Notes: a model not told the origin generated them from the sequence alone. A stretch of 64,000 bases of DNA from DASQPA01 sp963756455 (GCA_963756455.1 CAVWNC010000004.1:2108001-2172000), one strand, 5' to 3'; shown: positions 16,014 through 27,055, counted from the stretch's first letter. Program-made: numbers and translations.

Positions 16014-17197
16014 CCCGCCTCTGGGACAAGGGCGAGCCGCTCGACCGCCGGGTCCTCGCCTACACCGCGGGAGAGGATCATCTCCTGGACGACCGACTGG
16101 TGCCCTACGACGTCCGCGCCTCGATCGCCCACGCCGAGATGCTCGGTTCCCAGGGGCTTCTCCAGGCGAACGAGCTGGCGGCAATCCGGAATGGCCTGGA
16201 GACCCTCGCCGCCGAGCATGCCGCGGGCGTCTTCCGGGTCGAGTTGGAGGACGAAGACGTCCACACCGCTTTAGAAAGCCGGTTGACGGCGCAAATCGGC
16301 GCGGCCGGAGCCCGGCTCCACGCCGGCCGTTCGAGAAACGACCAGGTGGTCGCGGCGCTCCGGCTCTATCTCAAGGATGAGATCGCCGCCTTGGCCGCCG
16401 GAGCGCGCCAGGTGGCGGCCACCCTGGACGGCCTGGCGGAGCGGGAGCGCGAGACGCCGCTCCCCGGCTACACCCACCTCCAGCCCGCCATGCCGAGCTC
16501 CGTGCCGCTCTGGGCGGGCGGCTTCGCGGCGGAGATCCGCGACGATGCCCTGGGGATCGAGGCCGCCGGCCGGCGGGCCGACAAGAATCCCCTCGGCTCG
16601 GCGGCCGGCTACGGCGTGCCGCTCCTCCCTATCGATCGCGAGGCGACCCGGGCGCGGCTCGGCTTCGCCCAGATCCACGAGCCGGTGACCGCCGTCCAGC
16701 TCTCGCGAGGAAAAGCCGAGGCGCACCTCCTCTTCGAAATCGTCCTCCTGATGCAGGACTTAGGGCGCCTCGCCGCCGACCTCGTCCTCTTCGCCATGCG
16801 CGAGCTGGGCTTCGTGAGCCTCCCCGCCGCCATGACGACCGGCTCCTCGATCATGCCCCAGAAGAGAAACCCCGACGTCTTCGAGCTCGTCCGCGGCCGC
16901 AGCGCCACCGCCCAGGCCTGCCTCTTGGAGGCGCTCGCGATCGTCGCCAAGCTCCCCTCCGGCTATCACCGGGATCTCCAGCTTCTCAAAGCCCCCCTCT
17001 TCCGCGGCATCGACCTGGCCTCGGATACCCTGGAGGTGATGGCCGCCGCGATCCCCGAGATCCGCTTCCACTCCGAGCGCATCACCCTGGCCCCCGAGCT
17101 TTTCGCGGCCGAGGAGGCCTACCGGCTCGTCTTGGAGGAGGAGATTCCGTTCCGCGAGGCATATCGGCGGGTTGGGGAGAGATTGCGGAAGGGATGA
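16010..17197 (+). CDS. argH: Argininosuccinate lyase
   Basis: The 395-residue fumarase-superfamily enzyme is shorter than the about 460 of E. coli ArgH. Motifs are LHAGRSRNDQVVAALRLYL, PGYTHLQPAMPSSVPLWAGG (catalytic His region) and the signature GSSIMPQKRNPDVFELVRGR with the catalytic Ser loop. It splits argininosuccinate into arginine and fumarate and is the last gene of the nine-gene operon. The start ATG 16010 overlaps argE. The 177 bp after its stop carry a separate promoter for the RiPP genes. Confidence 0.94.
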   Translation: MTRLWDKGEPLDRRVLAYTAGEDHLLDDRLVPYDVRASIAHAEMLGSQGLLQANELAAIRNGLETLAAEHAAGVFRVELEDEDVHTALESRLTAQIGAAGARLHAGRSRNDQVVAALRLYLKDEIAALAAGARQVAATLDGLAERERETPLPGYTHLQPAMPSSVPLWAGGFAAEIRDDALGIEAAGRRADKNPLGSAAGYGVPLLPIDREATRARLGFAQIHEPVTAVQLSRGKAEAHLLFEIVLLMQDLGRLAADLVLFAMRELGFVSLPAAMTTGSSIMPQKRNPDVFELVRGRSATAQACLLEALAIVAKLPSGYHRDLQLLKAPLFRGIDLASDTLEVMAAAIPEIRFHSERITLAPELFAAEEAYRLVLEEEIPFREAYRRVGERLRKG

Positions 17198-17270
17198 GCA
17201 GCCTCACCGCCGCCCTGATCGCCATAGAGGCGCGCCGCACGCAACGATCCGAAGGGATTGGACGGAGCCC

Positions 17271-17300
17271 TTGTGTGCGCCTCCACCTTTCGCATATACT
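17271..17300 (+). promoter_or_regulatory. Candidate promoter of the B12 radical SAM-LanB genes
   Basis: TTGTGT at 17271-17276 and TATACT at 17295-17300 are separated by 18 bp. They lie 75 bp upstream of the radical SAM start in the only gap between argH and that gene. The same TATACT -10 with 18-bp spacing occurs before the isoprenoid operon at 47612. Confidence 0.5.
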
Positions 17301-17374
17301 ATCTTGGTTCAGGGCATTGCGAGGTTTCCTCCCGCCGTGCCTGCCGCGGCAGCCGCCAGCTTGAGGAGTCTGTG

Positions 17375-19675
17375 ATGAGACTTGTCCTTACTCATCCACC
17401 TTTGGACGATCCCACTCTTCCCTACCACTCCACCGCCTATCTCGCCGGCCATCTCGTTCACAATGGCTTCACCGACGTCGCGATCCGCGACATCAATGTC
17501 GAGCTCGCCAACTGGACATTCGAAGCGGATGTCCTCGCCGGCTTCTACGACGAAGCAGCGAGGCGTCTCGCCGCCCTCGAACGGCAGGGAAAGCTCGACT
17601 TCGCGGAGCAGGAGGAGTATCTCGGCCTGTGGCGTCTCAAGCCCGTCTCCTTCGACGCGTTGCAGCAGGCGGTCGCCGGCATGCGAGCTCGCGAAGCATT
17701 CCTCGATTTCGCGCAGTACAAGAAGTTCAGGGCCACCATCCTGCACTACCAGGAGATTCTGAGCGCGCTCAGCTATCCCAGCGAGCTGCTGAGCTTTCGG
17801 CTGTTCAACAAGGGGCGCTTCTCGCCGTTTCACCTGCAGGATCTCCTCGATCCTTCCTTGGGTGCCAGGATCTGTCAGGTTTTCGACCGCTTCTTGGACG
17901 AGCGGATCTCGGCCGACGCCGAGTTCTCCGCCGCCGACTGCATTGGCATCAGCATCGTCTACGATCACCAGATGTTCCATGCCCTGAACATGGCCCGCTG
18001 GGCGAAGCGCCGCTGGCCCGACAAACAGATCCTACTCGGCGGCACGGCGATCAGTCAGTACTACAAGTACATGCGTGACAAGCAGATGATGAGGAGGCTC
18101 TTCGAGGTCTGCGACGGGATCGTGGTGGGGGAAGGGGAAACCGCTCTGTGCCAGATCGCCGACGCCGGCGGACGGGTCGTCCCAGGAATGAAGGTCCACA
18201 ACCTCCTCTCCTACGACCGGGCAGCGGACCGGCTCTACCTGCCCGAGCACATCCACTACGAGAACGTCTCGACCCTCGGCCGCCCGCTCTATCGCTATCC
18301 GTGGGAGCTCTACCTGGCGCCGGAGCGCGGCATCAACTACTCGCCGACCCGCGGCTGCTATTGGAACCGCTGCACGTTCTGCGACTACGGACTCAATTCT
18401 TCCATGCCGACCTCGCCGTGGCGCGAGCGGCGCATCGACCAGGCCATCGCGGACCTGCGCGCCGCCCAAGAGGATACCGGCGCGCGGTTCGTGTACTTCG
18501 CCGTCGACGTGATGTCCCCTTCCTATCTCGAACGGCTCTCCGACGCCATCGTCGAGGCCGGCCTCGACATCCGTTGGGCGGCGGAGTTGCGCATGGAGAA
18601 GGTCTTCTCGCGCGAGCGCTGCGCCAAGATGAAGGACAGCGGCTGCGTCTGTATCTCGTTCGGCATGGAATCGGGGAGCCAGCGGATTCTAGACCTCATC
18701 GACAAGGGGACCAACGTCGCCTGCATGGGCGAGACCATGAAGAACTTCGCGGCGGCCGGGGTCGCCGTCCAGCTCATGACGTTTTCCGACTTCCCCGGAG
18801 AGATGGAGGTCGAAAAGGAGCAGACCCGGCAGTTCGTCCAAGAGCACCAGGAGCACTGGTCGACCGGGGGAGGGGGGACCTTCCTCCTGACCGGTCAGGC
18901 GATCGTGGCCAAGGATCCTGCCCGCTTCGGCGTGCGCCTGCTCGAGCGAGAGGACTCCGACCTCGCGCGGATCTTAGACTATGAGATGGATCAGGACCTG
19001 CGGGGCGAAGCGAGCAAATCGATCCTCGCCGAGGACCACGATGCGTCCTTCGATTCGCATGGCGGGATCTTCCCCCCCCATTTCGAAAGACCCTGGGCGG
19101 GTGGCTTCGACACCCTCCACACCATGATCTATTACGACGTCCTCGGCAGACGCTTCTTCCGCGATCGAGCGGTCGAGAGCGAGAAGGTACCGGCCGCCCA
19201 GGTGCTCTCCTGCCTGCTCTCCCTGCCGGGAGTCCTCCGGGATTCCCCCTTCGACCTCGGCAAGATCATCGCTCAGCGCTGGAAGATGTCCTCGCATCTT
19301 GCGGAGTTGGGCAGGATCCCCCGTGAGCCGACGCAGAAGGCCTTTCGCGTCTGGGTCGAAAGCTGCCCGGTCCTCGCCGCCGACGCAGCCGATACCGGCC
19401 GGCGGCACTGGCTCATATCCGGTACCAAATGTGTGCGGGTGAAGCCGTTCGTCTACGAGCTGCTGCTCTCCAGCCAGATCCGGCCCGTCGTCCTCGCCGA
19501 CTTCCTGGAAGGGCTCGACGAAGCGCTCCGTAGCCGGCTCGTCGTCTACCTGCAGATGCTCGCCGGGCACGGTCTGGTCGAATTGCGCCTGCCTTCCACA
19601 GTGGCAGCTCCTCTGGCTCAACACCGGGCGGCTGCGCTGGTTCCCGCGGAGTGCGCCGCCCCTGCCGGAGCATGA
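17375..19675 (+). CDS. B12-binding radical SAM enzyme of the RiPP cluster
   Basis: ATG 17375, preceded by GAGGAG, gives 766 residues. The N-terminal part (about 1-280) has the cobalamin-binding layout (IGISIVYDHQMFHALNMARW, ILLGGTAISQYYKYM, GIVVGEGETALCQI). The iron-sulfur motif is GCYWNRCTFCDYG, a Cx4Cx2C at C328, C333 and C336. A C-terminal part (about 690-755) looks like a small winged helix, possibly a peptide-recognition element. Such enzymes methylate or cross-link unactivated carbons. It overlaps the start of the LanB gene by 4 bases, so it likely acts on the same peptide. The exact reaction cannot be read from sequence. Confidence 0.88.
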   Translation: MRLVLTHPPLDDPTLPYHSTAYLAGHLVHNGFTDVAIRDINVELANWTFEADVLAGFYDEAARRLAALERQGKLDFAEQEEYLGLWRLKPVSFDALQQAVAGMRAREAFLDFAQYKKFRATILHYQEILSALSYPSELLSFRLFNKGRFSPFHLQDLLDPSLGARICQVFDRFLDERISADAEFSAADCIGISIVYDHQMFHALNMARWAKRRWPDKQILLGGTAISQYYKYMRDKQMMRRLFEVCDGIVVGEGETALCQIADAGGRVVPGMKVHNLLSYDRAADRLYLPEHIHYENVSTLGRPLYRYPWELYLAPERGINYSPTRGCYWNRCTFCDYGLNSSMPTSPWRERRIDQAIADLRAAQEDTGARFVYFAVDVMSPSYLERLSDAIVEAGLDIRWAAELRMEKVFSRERCAKMKDSGCVCISFGMESGSQRILDLIDKGTNVACMGETMKNFAAAGVAVQLMTFSDFPGEMEVEKEQTRQFVQEHQEHWSTGGGGTFLLTGQAIVAKDPARFGVRLLEREDSDLARILDYEMDQDLRGEASKSILAEDHDASFDSHGGIFPPHFERPWAGGFDTLHTMIYYDVLGRRFFRDRAVESEKVPAAQVLSCLLSLPGVLRDSPFDLGKIIAQRWKMSSHLAELGRIPREPTQKAFRVWVESCPVLAADAADTGRRHWLISGTKCVRVKPFVYELLLSSQIRPVVLADFLEGLDEALRSRLVVYLQMLAGHGLVELRLPSTVAAPLAQHRAAALVPAECAAPAGA

Positions 19676-22160
19676 CGGCGCCGCCGCGCCCTCCTTACCG
19701 CTCCTGATCCTACGGATCGGGGGGCTGCCCACGAGTTGCCTCGACGCTCTCTCGAGCGAGCTCTGCAGCCTGCTCCCGGAGCTCCCGGAGAGCGAACCGA
19801 GGCGGGATGCCACGCGCCGGGAGGACACGGCGCACGACCTCTGGTCGAGGTTTGAAGACGCCTATGCCCTAGAGCGGCGCCGGCAGCGGGAACGGCTGCT
19901 CGCCGCCGCGGAAGAGCCGGAGCTCCGGCGCGGCCTGGCGCTCGGCAGCACCAGCCTTGTTGAGGGCCTGCGCTGGCTGCGGCGCCATCCCGGCCGCGGG
20001 GGGAGCAAGGGACGACGGGCCGAGAAGACGCTGGCCCGCTATCTCAGCCGCGCCGCCCTGAAGCTCTCGCCCTTCTCGACCCTGACCCGGACGGCGTTGG
20101 CCGAGGCGCGCCCGATGGACGGTCCCCTGGCCGTCCTGGGCCACGACTGGCAGCGTCGTTCCCTCGTACGACTCCCCAGGCAGCTCCTGGAAGCCTGTCT
20201 CGACCTGTTGTACAGCGCTCCACTCTTCCGCCCGTGCCTCAAGGTCGCGCTCAACAGCTCGTTAGAGCCGCTGGGGCCGGACGAATTCCTCCTCCTCCGG
20301 CCGGGGCGCTGGGCAGCCGACCCCGAGGGGCCCGCCATCGCGCACCTGAAGCCTTCGATCGCCCGGATCCAGGTGCGGCCTCCCCTCGCCTCGTGGCTCC
20401 TGGAGAACCTTTCGGGCAGCCCGATCCCTCTCCAGGAGCTCTTACGGAGTCTTCGCCAGGCGCTCGGCGGAGATCCTTCGAGCTCCGTTGACGAGCTCCT
20501 ACGGCTCGGATTCCTCCTGTTCGAGCCTCCCTGGGCGACCGACGACCCAAATCTCGAAGCTCGCCTGCTCGAGCACCTGCAGCCGTGGGCCGCCACCCCG
20601 GAGATGGGCGAGCTGATGAGGATCCTTGCTGAGATCGTCTCCCTGGAGGCCGGGTTTCCCGCCAGACCTCACCCCGAGGCCTGCCTCGCGGCATGTCGCG
20701 ACCTCACGGATGAGTTGTGGCGCCGGACCGTCGATTTCGGAGGGAGCGCTGTTCCCTGTACGCCACCCAAGGGCGACCGCAGCACGCTGCACGAGGACGT
20801 GTTCCTGGTTCCGGATAGCACCGCGAGCCCAACGGTGGCGCACGTCGCGCTGGGCGTGATGCAGCGGCAGCTGTGCACGCTCCGACCGTTGCTGCGTCTC
20901 GCGTCGCTCTACGATCGCTCGCGGGATTTCCTCTTCTCCCTGGGAGCCTCCTGCCGGGCGCAGTGGCCCGGCAGGGAGGAGCTGCCCTTGCTGCAGGTCG
21001 TCCGCTCGGCTCTGCCGCTCTGGCGGCAGTTCGTCGAGGACGAGCGGGAGGTTGCGAACTCGCGGGAGCCGCGGGCGCCGGCGTTCAATCCGCTGCGTCT
21101 CGACCGCCTCCGCGAACTCGGAGAGGCCCGGGACCGCTGCACCTCCCAGCTGGCGTCCTGCCTCGAGGCCTTCGACGGCGAGGCCCGGGTCGCCGGCGAT
21201 CGCCTCGGCCGGCTGCTCGACGGGCTGCCGGACTGCGATGAGGTGCCCCGAGCCGTCTGCCTCTTTCTCCAGCCGGTCGGCGACCGCTGGTTCCTGAATC
21301 GGGTCCGGGAGGGAGGGCGGCACCACAGCCGCCATCTCGCCGTGATGGGGGACAGCGCAGGGGTGGCGGTATCGGAACGGTACCGGTGCCGCTCGGTCCT
21401 GGAGCATCGCGGGGAGCGGATGGAGATCCTCGACCTGCTCTGCTCGGCCGGCAGCGCCTTGAACGTTCACCCGGCCCAGACCGCGCGGGTGCTCGAGCTG
21501 CCCGGTGAGCGGTCGAGCCGCCCGGCCGGCCAACGTTTGACGTTGCAGGATCTCCGATTGCGCCTCCCTCCCTCGGGCGGGCTGCCGTTCCTGACCGACC
21601 GCGAGGGCGGGCGCGTCCTCCCACTGCACGCCGGCGCGATGCTCCCCCGGTTCCTGCCGCTCCTGGTTCAGTTCCTGCGGCTCTTCGGTCCCTGCGGCGT
21701 CGACCTCGTGTTGCCCGCTCTCGAGCCCCGGCGTCAAGGCGACGTGCGGCTCCGGTCGCGCCTGGTGATCGGAGATCTGATCCTCGAGCGCTGCCGGTGG
21801 ACGGTGCCGGCGGGAGAGATCTGCCGGCGGACCGAGACCCTGTCGCCCGCTCGCGCGTTCGCCGCCGTCAACCGCTGGAGGATGGCGCGGGGGATTCCGG
21901 ACAGGGCCTTCCTGCCGCGACCGCCCGGCAGCCTCAGAATCCAGGACAAACCCGTCTACATCGACTTCACGTCTCCGGTCTTCGTCGATCTCTTCCGGGA
22001 GAGCCTGAGCACGGAGGCGGACATCGTCCTGGAGGAGGTCTTGCCCGCGATCGGAGACGGTATCCCCGACGCGGCCGGCGAACGATGGGCCGTCGAGCTG
22101 CAGCTGGACAGCCTTCTTTTTCCTGGATCGCTGCGCATCGGCCGCAAGGAACGATCGTGA
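19672..22160 (+). CDS. Split LanB dehydratase, tRNA-dependent glutamylation part, with an apparent -1 frameshift near its start
   Basis: About 829 residues of a class I lantibiotic dehydratase N-terminal domain. It contains LPLLILRIGGLPTS at the front, then RYLSRAALKLSPFSTLTRTA, a canonical LanB motif, VAHVALGVMQRQLCTLRPLL, and DFTSPVFVDLFRESL near the end. It glutamylates Ser/Thr with Glu-tRNA. The only sensible start, ATG 19672 (overlapping the upstream stop), is in another frame. One missing base near 19680-19690 in a GCGCCGCCGCGCC stretch restores MTAPPRPSLPLLILRIGG. No ATG, GTG or TTG exists in the downstream frame before 20097. This is either a real mutation, recoding, or an assembly error. 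The elimination domain is a separate overlapping gene. Confidence 0.85.
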
Positions 22161-23080
22161 GGCAAACCGTCGCAGAGCACGCTCCGGGCTGGATCAGCTA
22201 TCACCTCTACTATCACCAGGATCTGGATCTCGCCGTCCGCCAGTTCGTCCACCCTCTGATCGCAAGATTCCTGGCGGAGGGGTGGATCGACAACTACTTC
22301 TTCGTCCGCTACCAGCTCGGCGGGCCCCACATCCGTCTCCGATTGCAGGCCGGACCGGCCAGCGCCGAGAGCGTGGCCGCAGCGGCGGAGGCCGCGGCGA
22401 GGAGCTTCCTGACCGACCGGCCCTCGACATCGCCGCTCAACGCGGAAGAGGTCCGCCGGATCCACCAGATCATCCTCGCGTCCGAGCCCCATGAGCTCGA
22501 CGACTCGATCTATCCGGACAACTCGTTCCTCGCCATGCCCTTCCGGCCGGAGATCGAACGCTACGGCGGGCCGGAGCTGTTGCCTCACTCGCTCGACTTC
22601 TTCACAGCTTCGAGCTCCACCGTCCTGGATCTCCAGGACGAGCAGCCGCGTTCCCGCCGGGCGGTCGCCTTCCAGGTGCTGGCCTGTCAAGCGTTGAGCT
22701 TCGCCCGCGACCCCGAAGACCTGGCGGTCCTGCTTCGGTATGCGATCGACCTCTGGGGAGGAACGATGCCGCACGCCATCGCGCAGGCGGAGCGTATCTT
22801 CGCCGAGCAGAAGTGCCTATTTGGCCGTCTCTTCCGGAACCAGTGGGAACGGCAGGAAGCGGCCTCGCTCGACTCCTCCGGAGCCGGCGAGATCCTCCCC
22901 CGTCTGCGCGCCGCCTCTCGTCTCCTGTCGCGGTCGATCCGCGTCGCCGACCTGCCGACACACCAGCGCATTGGCGTTAGCCAGCTCCACATGACGGCCA
23001 ACCGCCTGGGGCTCAGCAACGCCGAGGAGGTCTACCTCGGCCGCCTCCTGGAGCTTTCCGCTGCCGAGAACTCGCCCTAG
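22157..23080 (+). CDS. LanB-type glutamate-elimination domain protein (split LanB C-terminal part)
   Basis: GTG 22157, overlapping the LanB stop by 4 bases, gives 307 residues. WISYHLYYHQDLDLAVRQFV and YFFVRYQLGGPHIRLRLQ match the thiopeptide-type/SpaB C-terminal domain; NRLGLSNAEEVYLGRLLEL closes it. It removes glutamate from the glutamylated peptide to leave dehydroamino acids. A split LanB of this kind is usual in thiopeptide-like clusters. It is clearly paralogous to 1569-2591. The stop TAG lies within an 18-bp palindrome. Confidence 0.9.
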   Translation: MRQTVAEHAPGWISYHLYYHQDLDLAVRQFVHPLIARFLAEGWIDNYFFVRYQLGGPHIRLRLQAGPASAESVAAAAEAAARSFLTDRPSTSPLNAEEVRRIHQIILASEPHELDDSIYPDNSFLAMPFRPEIERYGGPELLPHSLDFFTASSSTVLDLQDEQPRSRRAVAFQVLACQALSFARDPEDLAVLLRYAIDLWGGTMPHAIAQAERIFAEQKCLFGRLFRNQWERQEAASLDSSGAGEILPRLRAASRLLSRSIRVADLPTHQRIGVSQLHMTANRLGLSNAEEVYLGRLLELSAAENSP

Positions 23081-23094
23081 CTTAGCTAAGCTAG
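23077..23094. repeat. Perfect 18-bp palindrome at the convergent gene end
   Basis: CTAGCTTAGCTAAGCTAG is self-complementary over all 18 bases. It spans the stop codon of the elimination-domain gene. There is no T-run, so it is not a standard terminator. It sits in the 100-bp gap between two convergent operons. Confidence 0.6.
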
Positions 23095-23179
23095 CGTTCC
23101 TGTCCGAGGCGCTGTAAGCAGCGGCAGCACAGTTGGCCTGGCAAGATCTGCACACTGCCAGCGGCTCGCCATCGGCGGT

Positions 23180-25247
23180 TCACGGCGCTGTGTCCTGCCC
23201 ATAACAACTCTCCAGAGGCTCTCCAGACTGGCGCCCTACGGCGCTCAGAGAAAAAATCTCGGCGAAGACCGGCAGAAGCGGGACGAAATGACCGTGCTCG
23301 TGTTCGCGGGCGACATACCCGATCTCCTCCTCGCCGTCCGAGAGCTCGAGCGGCCAGTCGATCTCCAGCCAGTTGACGCCGCTCTGCACCAAGTCGGAGG
23401 GCGCATGGAAGCGGAGGGTGCTCCACTCGGGAGTCAGGGGAAGCCAGGCCACGCAGGTACCGTTGATCTGCACACGACACTGGCCGGGGGCGGTCGCACC
23501 CGTCCGCCGACAGGTGAGCGCGAAGGCTACTTCGCACGGCGCACGGGAGACCCAGGGGTAACGTGAGGTGGGCGAGTAGGCGCGGCGGAAGCGCGTAGGC
23601 CATTCAAGCCAGTCGAGATCCATCCAGGACGCGCGATTGTAGGGGTTGAGGAGATCGCAAGGGCGGTCCGAGAGACTCCTTTCCTCCTTGCGCAGCTCGT
23701 CAAGAAAGACAAAAGAAGAGACACCATTCTTCTCCAGAGCGTCCGCAATGGCCGGCAGAAGCACGGGATCGAAGAGCCTGGCTTGGTTCTGCAGGATGTA
23801 GTCTTGCAGGAATGGTGTCGCGACGGCGGAGAGCCTCTCGACCGCCGCGCAGGCCCAAGTAGGAGCCCGCCGGGTCTGGAGCTCCAAGTACGCCCGCATC
23901 GCCTGGGCAACCTCGGGAGATTGCCGCGCTGCCTCATGGCAGAGGTAGGAGACGAACGGGTTCGATTGCCCCCAGTGAGCCGAGTGGAGCGCCCCCGCGA
24001 AGTGAGCCGTCGCCTCGAGCTGGACAGAGGGAGGAGGGATGGCGTTCACAAGGCTCTCTCGTCCAGGGAGCGGGCCGGCATCCAGCAGGGCTGCAACCTC
24101 CAGGGCCGTCGCAGCCATGGCGACGCGGATCCCCTCCGCGCTCAGATGGCAGTAATCCAGGAAAAGGCGCCTACCGGGTAGCTCGCCACGCTGCCAGGTG
24201 GAGAAACAGGTCGGCAGGTCGACGACCGCGATCCGGCCGGGAAGCGCGCAGTCGCGCAGGGCCTGCTGGACCACGGTGAACGCCCGCGGCGTTTGGTGGG
24301 TGAAGTCCCATAGATGAGCATCGCGCGCTTTCTTCGAGGTAGGTACGCGCCGCGGCCAGGTTCCCCGTCGCGCGAGCGCAGTCGGCGAGCAGAGTCCAGC
24401 CAGAAGCCGCGGTATCACCGTCCAACTCCACCATTTCCCGCGCCAGGGCTGCCGCTGCGTCGAAATGTCCTGCGGCAATCGCGGAACGGGCCGCTACGCG
24501 GCACTCCAGCCAGCGCCGGTTGCGTCCGGGCGGGAGCCAGGGCGCGTCCGCCTGGGCGTCCAGTCGCCAGTCTACGAGGTTGGTCTCCGGGATCACCAGG
24601 ACGATAGGCAGGCGCGTCGACAACTGGGTGAATTGCTGCCGTAGGGTGTCGACAGAAGCGGCGAGACGTCGCTCGCGGAGCTCCTTGAGCCCGAGAGCAC
24701 CCTGCTCGCGCAGGGCGGTCGCCTCAAGATAGCGGTCCCGCTTGTCGTGCATGAGCCAGTTGTTGCCGGCGAAACAGACCAAGGCATCAGGCTCAAGTGC
24801 GGGCGCAACGCCCACCAAATCCAAGAGCTGCGGCAGCAGGATGTCGGTTTTGGCCAGGTCGACGACCTCGATCGGCTGTCCCAGAGCTATGGTCAAGGCG
24901 GCCTCAAGGGCCTGGGCCGGATTGAACTCCGGGTCGTAGAGGAAACCGCGGGCCACCGATTCGCCGAGCAGCAGCACTCGCTTCCGCTTCCCTTTCAGCG
25001 GGATGGACTGGACTTGAGCCCAGTACCGCCACTGTTTGCGCAGGGCCGCCGAGCGCTCATACCCCTGCGGACCTGCCTCCCAGATCCCAACGAATCCTGG
25101 CCGAACGGCGGGTGTGGTCTTTTCCGACGGCGCGAGCATCCCGAAACGTTCCATGAGCAGGACGGCCGTCGCACCGCCGCTGCCGCTCAGCAGGCGCGCC
25201 ATCTCCTCCGCCAACATTCTCAAGAGATGATCCTGCGACGCAGACAT
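23180..25247 (-). pseudogene. SGNH/GDSL-type hydrolase with helical insert, broken by one frameshift
   Basis: Two overlapping minus-strand frames form one protein. The first (25247 to about 24320) holds the block I nucleophile VLLLGESVARGF, then NNWLMHDKRDR and VLVIPETNLVDW, and a TPR-like helical part (about 240-310). The second (about 24320 to 23180) begins in frame at ARDAHLWDFTH and holds the catalytic DYCHLSAEG (Asp and His of block V), followed by a C-terminal beta-rich, possibly sugar-binding part (VQINGTCVAWLPLTPEWSTL). The joint lies in a GCGCGC stretch near 24320 and needs one base changed. It would act as an esterase/deacylase and lies just downstream of the carbamoyltransferase. 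An assembly error is an alternative to true decay. Confidence 0.75.
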
Positions 25248-25276
25248 CGCTCCTCCTAGGATAGGGCCTGGACGAC

Positions 25277-27055
25277 CTATAAGAGTGTGTAAACCTTGTA
25301 ACCCACTGTGGACGTCATGGGCCGGCTAAGGCTGGCGACGATCTCGTTCCAGGCTGGTGGAATGGACTCGCGATCGACGATGAAGTCTTCGAGAACCAGG
25401 GCGTCGATACCCGAGCGCGCGAAGCATACCAACGCGTCCTCCGCAGTGCACACGATGGGCTCGCCGCGCATGTTGAAGGACGTGTTGAGTAGGATCGGGC
25501 AGCCGGTGCGGTCGGCAAAGCGTGCCAGGAGGGCTGCGAAGCGCGGGCTCTCCGCTGGATCGACCGTTTGCAAGCGAGCCGAGCGGTCGACATGGGTGAT
25601 CGCCGGCAGGTCGAGGGGAGAGATCACCTGGCAAGTCTCCAGCATGAAGGGAGATGGATGGTCAATAGCGAAGTGTTCCCCCGCCCGGTACCCGAGGACT
25701 GCCGGGGCGAAGGGGCGGAAGCTCTCGCGCATCTTGACTAGCGCGTTGATCCGGTGGCGCATCCCCTCCTCCCGCGGATCCGCCAGGATCGACCGCGCGC
25801 CGAGCGCCCGCGGCCCGAATTCCATACGGCCCTGGAACCAGCCCACGACCTTTCCCGCCGCCAGCCGATCGACGGTCGCCTCCAGCAATAGCTCGGGCCT
25901 GCCTCGGTAGTCGAGGGCGTGAAGCGGAGTCCCTGCGAGCATGGTGGCGATGTCATGAACCGCCGTCTCCGGGCCCCAGTACATATGCGTCAGCCGACCC
26001 TGCGCAGGGCGCTCACCGGTCAGGCGCACGTGGGCCAGGGCGGCGGCGCCTAGGCATCCTCCGGCGTCGCTCGCCGCTGGCTGGACGAACAGTTCGGCGA
26101 AAGGTCCATCGCGGAGGATCCGGCTGTTGGCGACACAGTTGAGCGCGACTCCACCCGCCATGCAGAGGTGACGGCTGGGCACCCGACTGTGCAGATACGT
26201 CACCTTCTCAAGGAGGATCTCCTCGAGAACCCATTGGAGGCTCCGGGCGACGTCTTGATGGAAGGGGAGGAGCTCCGACCCGGGTGATCGTGGGGGTGCC
26301 CCGAAAAGCTCGGTCAGGCGATCCGAGTACATACGGTCACGGCGCAGAAAGTCGAAGTACTCAAGGTTGAGGTGGTACTGGCCGGCCTCTCCTCTCGTCA
26401 CCAGCGCGCGCACCTGGTCGACGTAGCGCGGCTCGCCGTAAGGAGCGAGCCCCATCACCTTGTACTCACCGTCATTGACCTCGAAGCCCAGATAGGAAGT
26501 CAAGGTGCTGTAGAGCAGGCCCAACGAGCTCGGGAACTGGACTTCCTCGAAGAGGTCAAGGGCCGAGCCGGCGGCGCGGCCGAACGTGGTAGTTGCCCAT
26601 TCGCCCACACCGTCCACCGTCAGCACCGCGGCCTCTTCGAACCCCGAGTAGAAGAAGCTACTTGCGGCGTGGGACTGGTGATGGTCGAAGACCTCCAGCC
26701 GGCCGGTATAACCGAGCATCAGCCGGATGTGCCGCTCGACTCGGTCAATGCGATTCGGCAGGCGACTCAGGATCTTGTGGCGGGTGAAGTCAGAGCTCTC
26801 CGGTTGCAAAGCCATCCACATCTGCCGGGCCAGCTTCTTCGCCGGATTTTCATAGTAGGCGACACAGTCGACTTCGGCCATGGTAATGCCGCCCTGCTCG
26901 AGACAAAAGCGGAAAGCCTGCCAGGGCAGGCGCGGGTCGTGTTTGACTCGCGAGAAGCGCTCCTCCTCCGCCGCGGCGACCAACTCGCCGTCGCGCAGCA
27001 GGCAGCAAGCTGCATCGTGGTAATGCGCCGAGATCCCGAGGATATTCAATGGCAT
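25277..27055 (-). CDS. Carbamoyltransferase of the NodU/CmcH/TobZ family
   Basis: The chosen start, ATG 27055, begins MPLNILGISAHYHDAACCLL, where homology starts; an upstream in-frame start at 27109 would add 18 unrelated residues. 592 residues. The N-terminal YrdC-associated Kae1-like fold has HYHDAA and FDHHQSHAASSFFYSGF (metal-binding His) and CMAGGVALNCVANSRI. The C-terminal carbamoyl-transfer domain has GRMEFGPRALGARSILADPR. It uses carbamoyl phosphate and ATP to carbamoylate a hydroxyl group. Next to a hydroxylase and a precursor peptide, it suggests that a hydroxylated residue is then O-carbamoylated. 29 bp separate it from the SGNH hydrolase gene downstream. Confidence 0.92.
   Translation of the reverse strand: MPLNILGISAHYHDAACCLLRDGELVAAAEEERFSRVKHDPRLPWQAFRFCLEQGGITMAEVDCVAYYENPAKKLARQMWMALQPESSDFTRHKILSRLPNRIDRVERHIRLMLGYTGRLEVFDHHQSHAASSFFYSGFEEAAVLTVDGVGEWATTTFGRAAGSALDLFEEVQFPSSLGLLYSTLTSYLGFEVNDGEYKVMGLAPYGEPRYVDQVRALVTRGEAGQYHLNLEYFDFLRRDRMYSDRLTELFGAPPRSPGSELLPFHQDVARSLQWVLEEILLEKVTYLHSRVPSRHLCMAGGVALNCVANSRILRDGPFAELFVQPAASDAGGCLGAAALAHVRLTGERPAQGRLTHMYWGPETAVHDIATMLAGTPLHALDYRGRPELLLEATVDRLAAGKVVGWFQGRMEFGPRALGARSILADPREEGMRHRINALVKMRESFRPFAPAVLGYRAGEHFAIDHPSPFMLETCQVISPLDLPAITHVDRSARLQTVDPAESPRFAALLARFADRTGCPILLNTSFNMRGEPIVCTAEDALVCFARSGIDALVLEDFIVDRESIPPAWNEIVASLSRPMTSTVGYKVYTLL

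Noticed and set aside
23091..23180. Cys-rich reading after the SGNH hydrolase stop (AVCRSCQANCAAAAYSA) as a RiPP core
   Set aside because: There is no start codon, ribosome-binding site or leader; it lies in the same frame after a stop and is probably non-coding.
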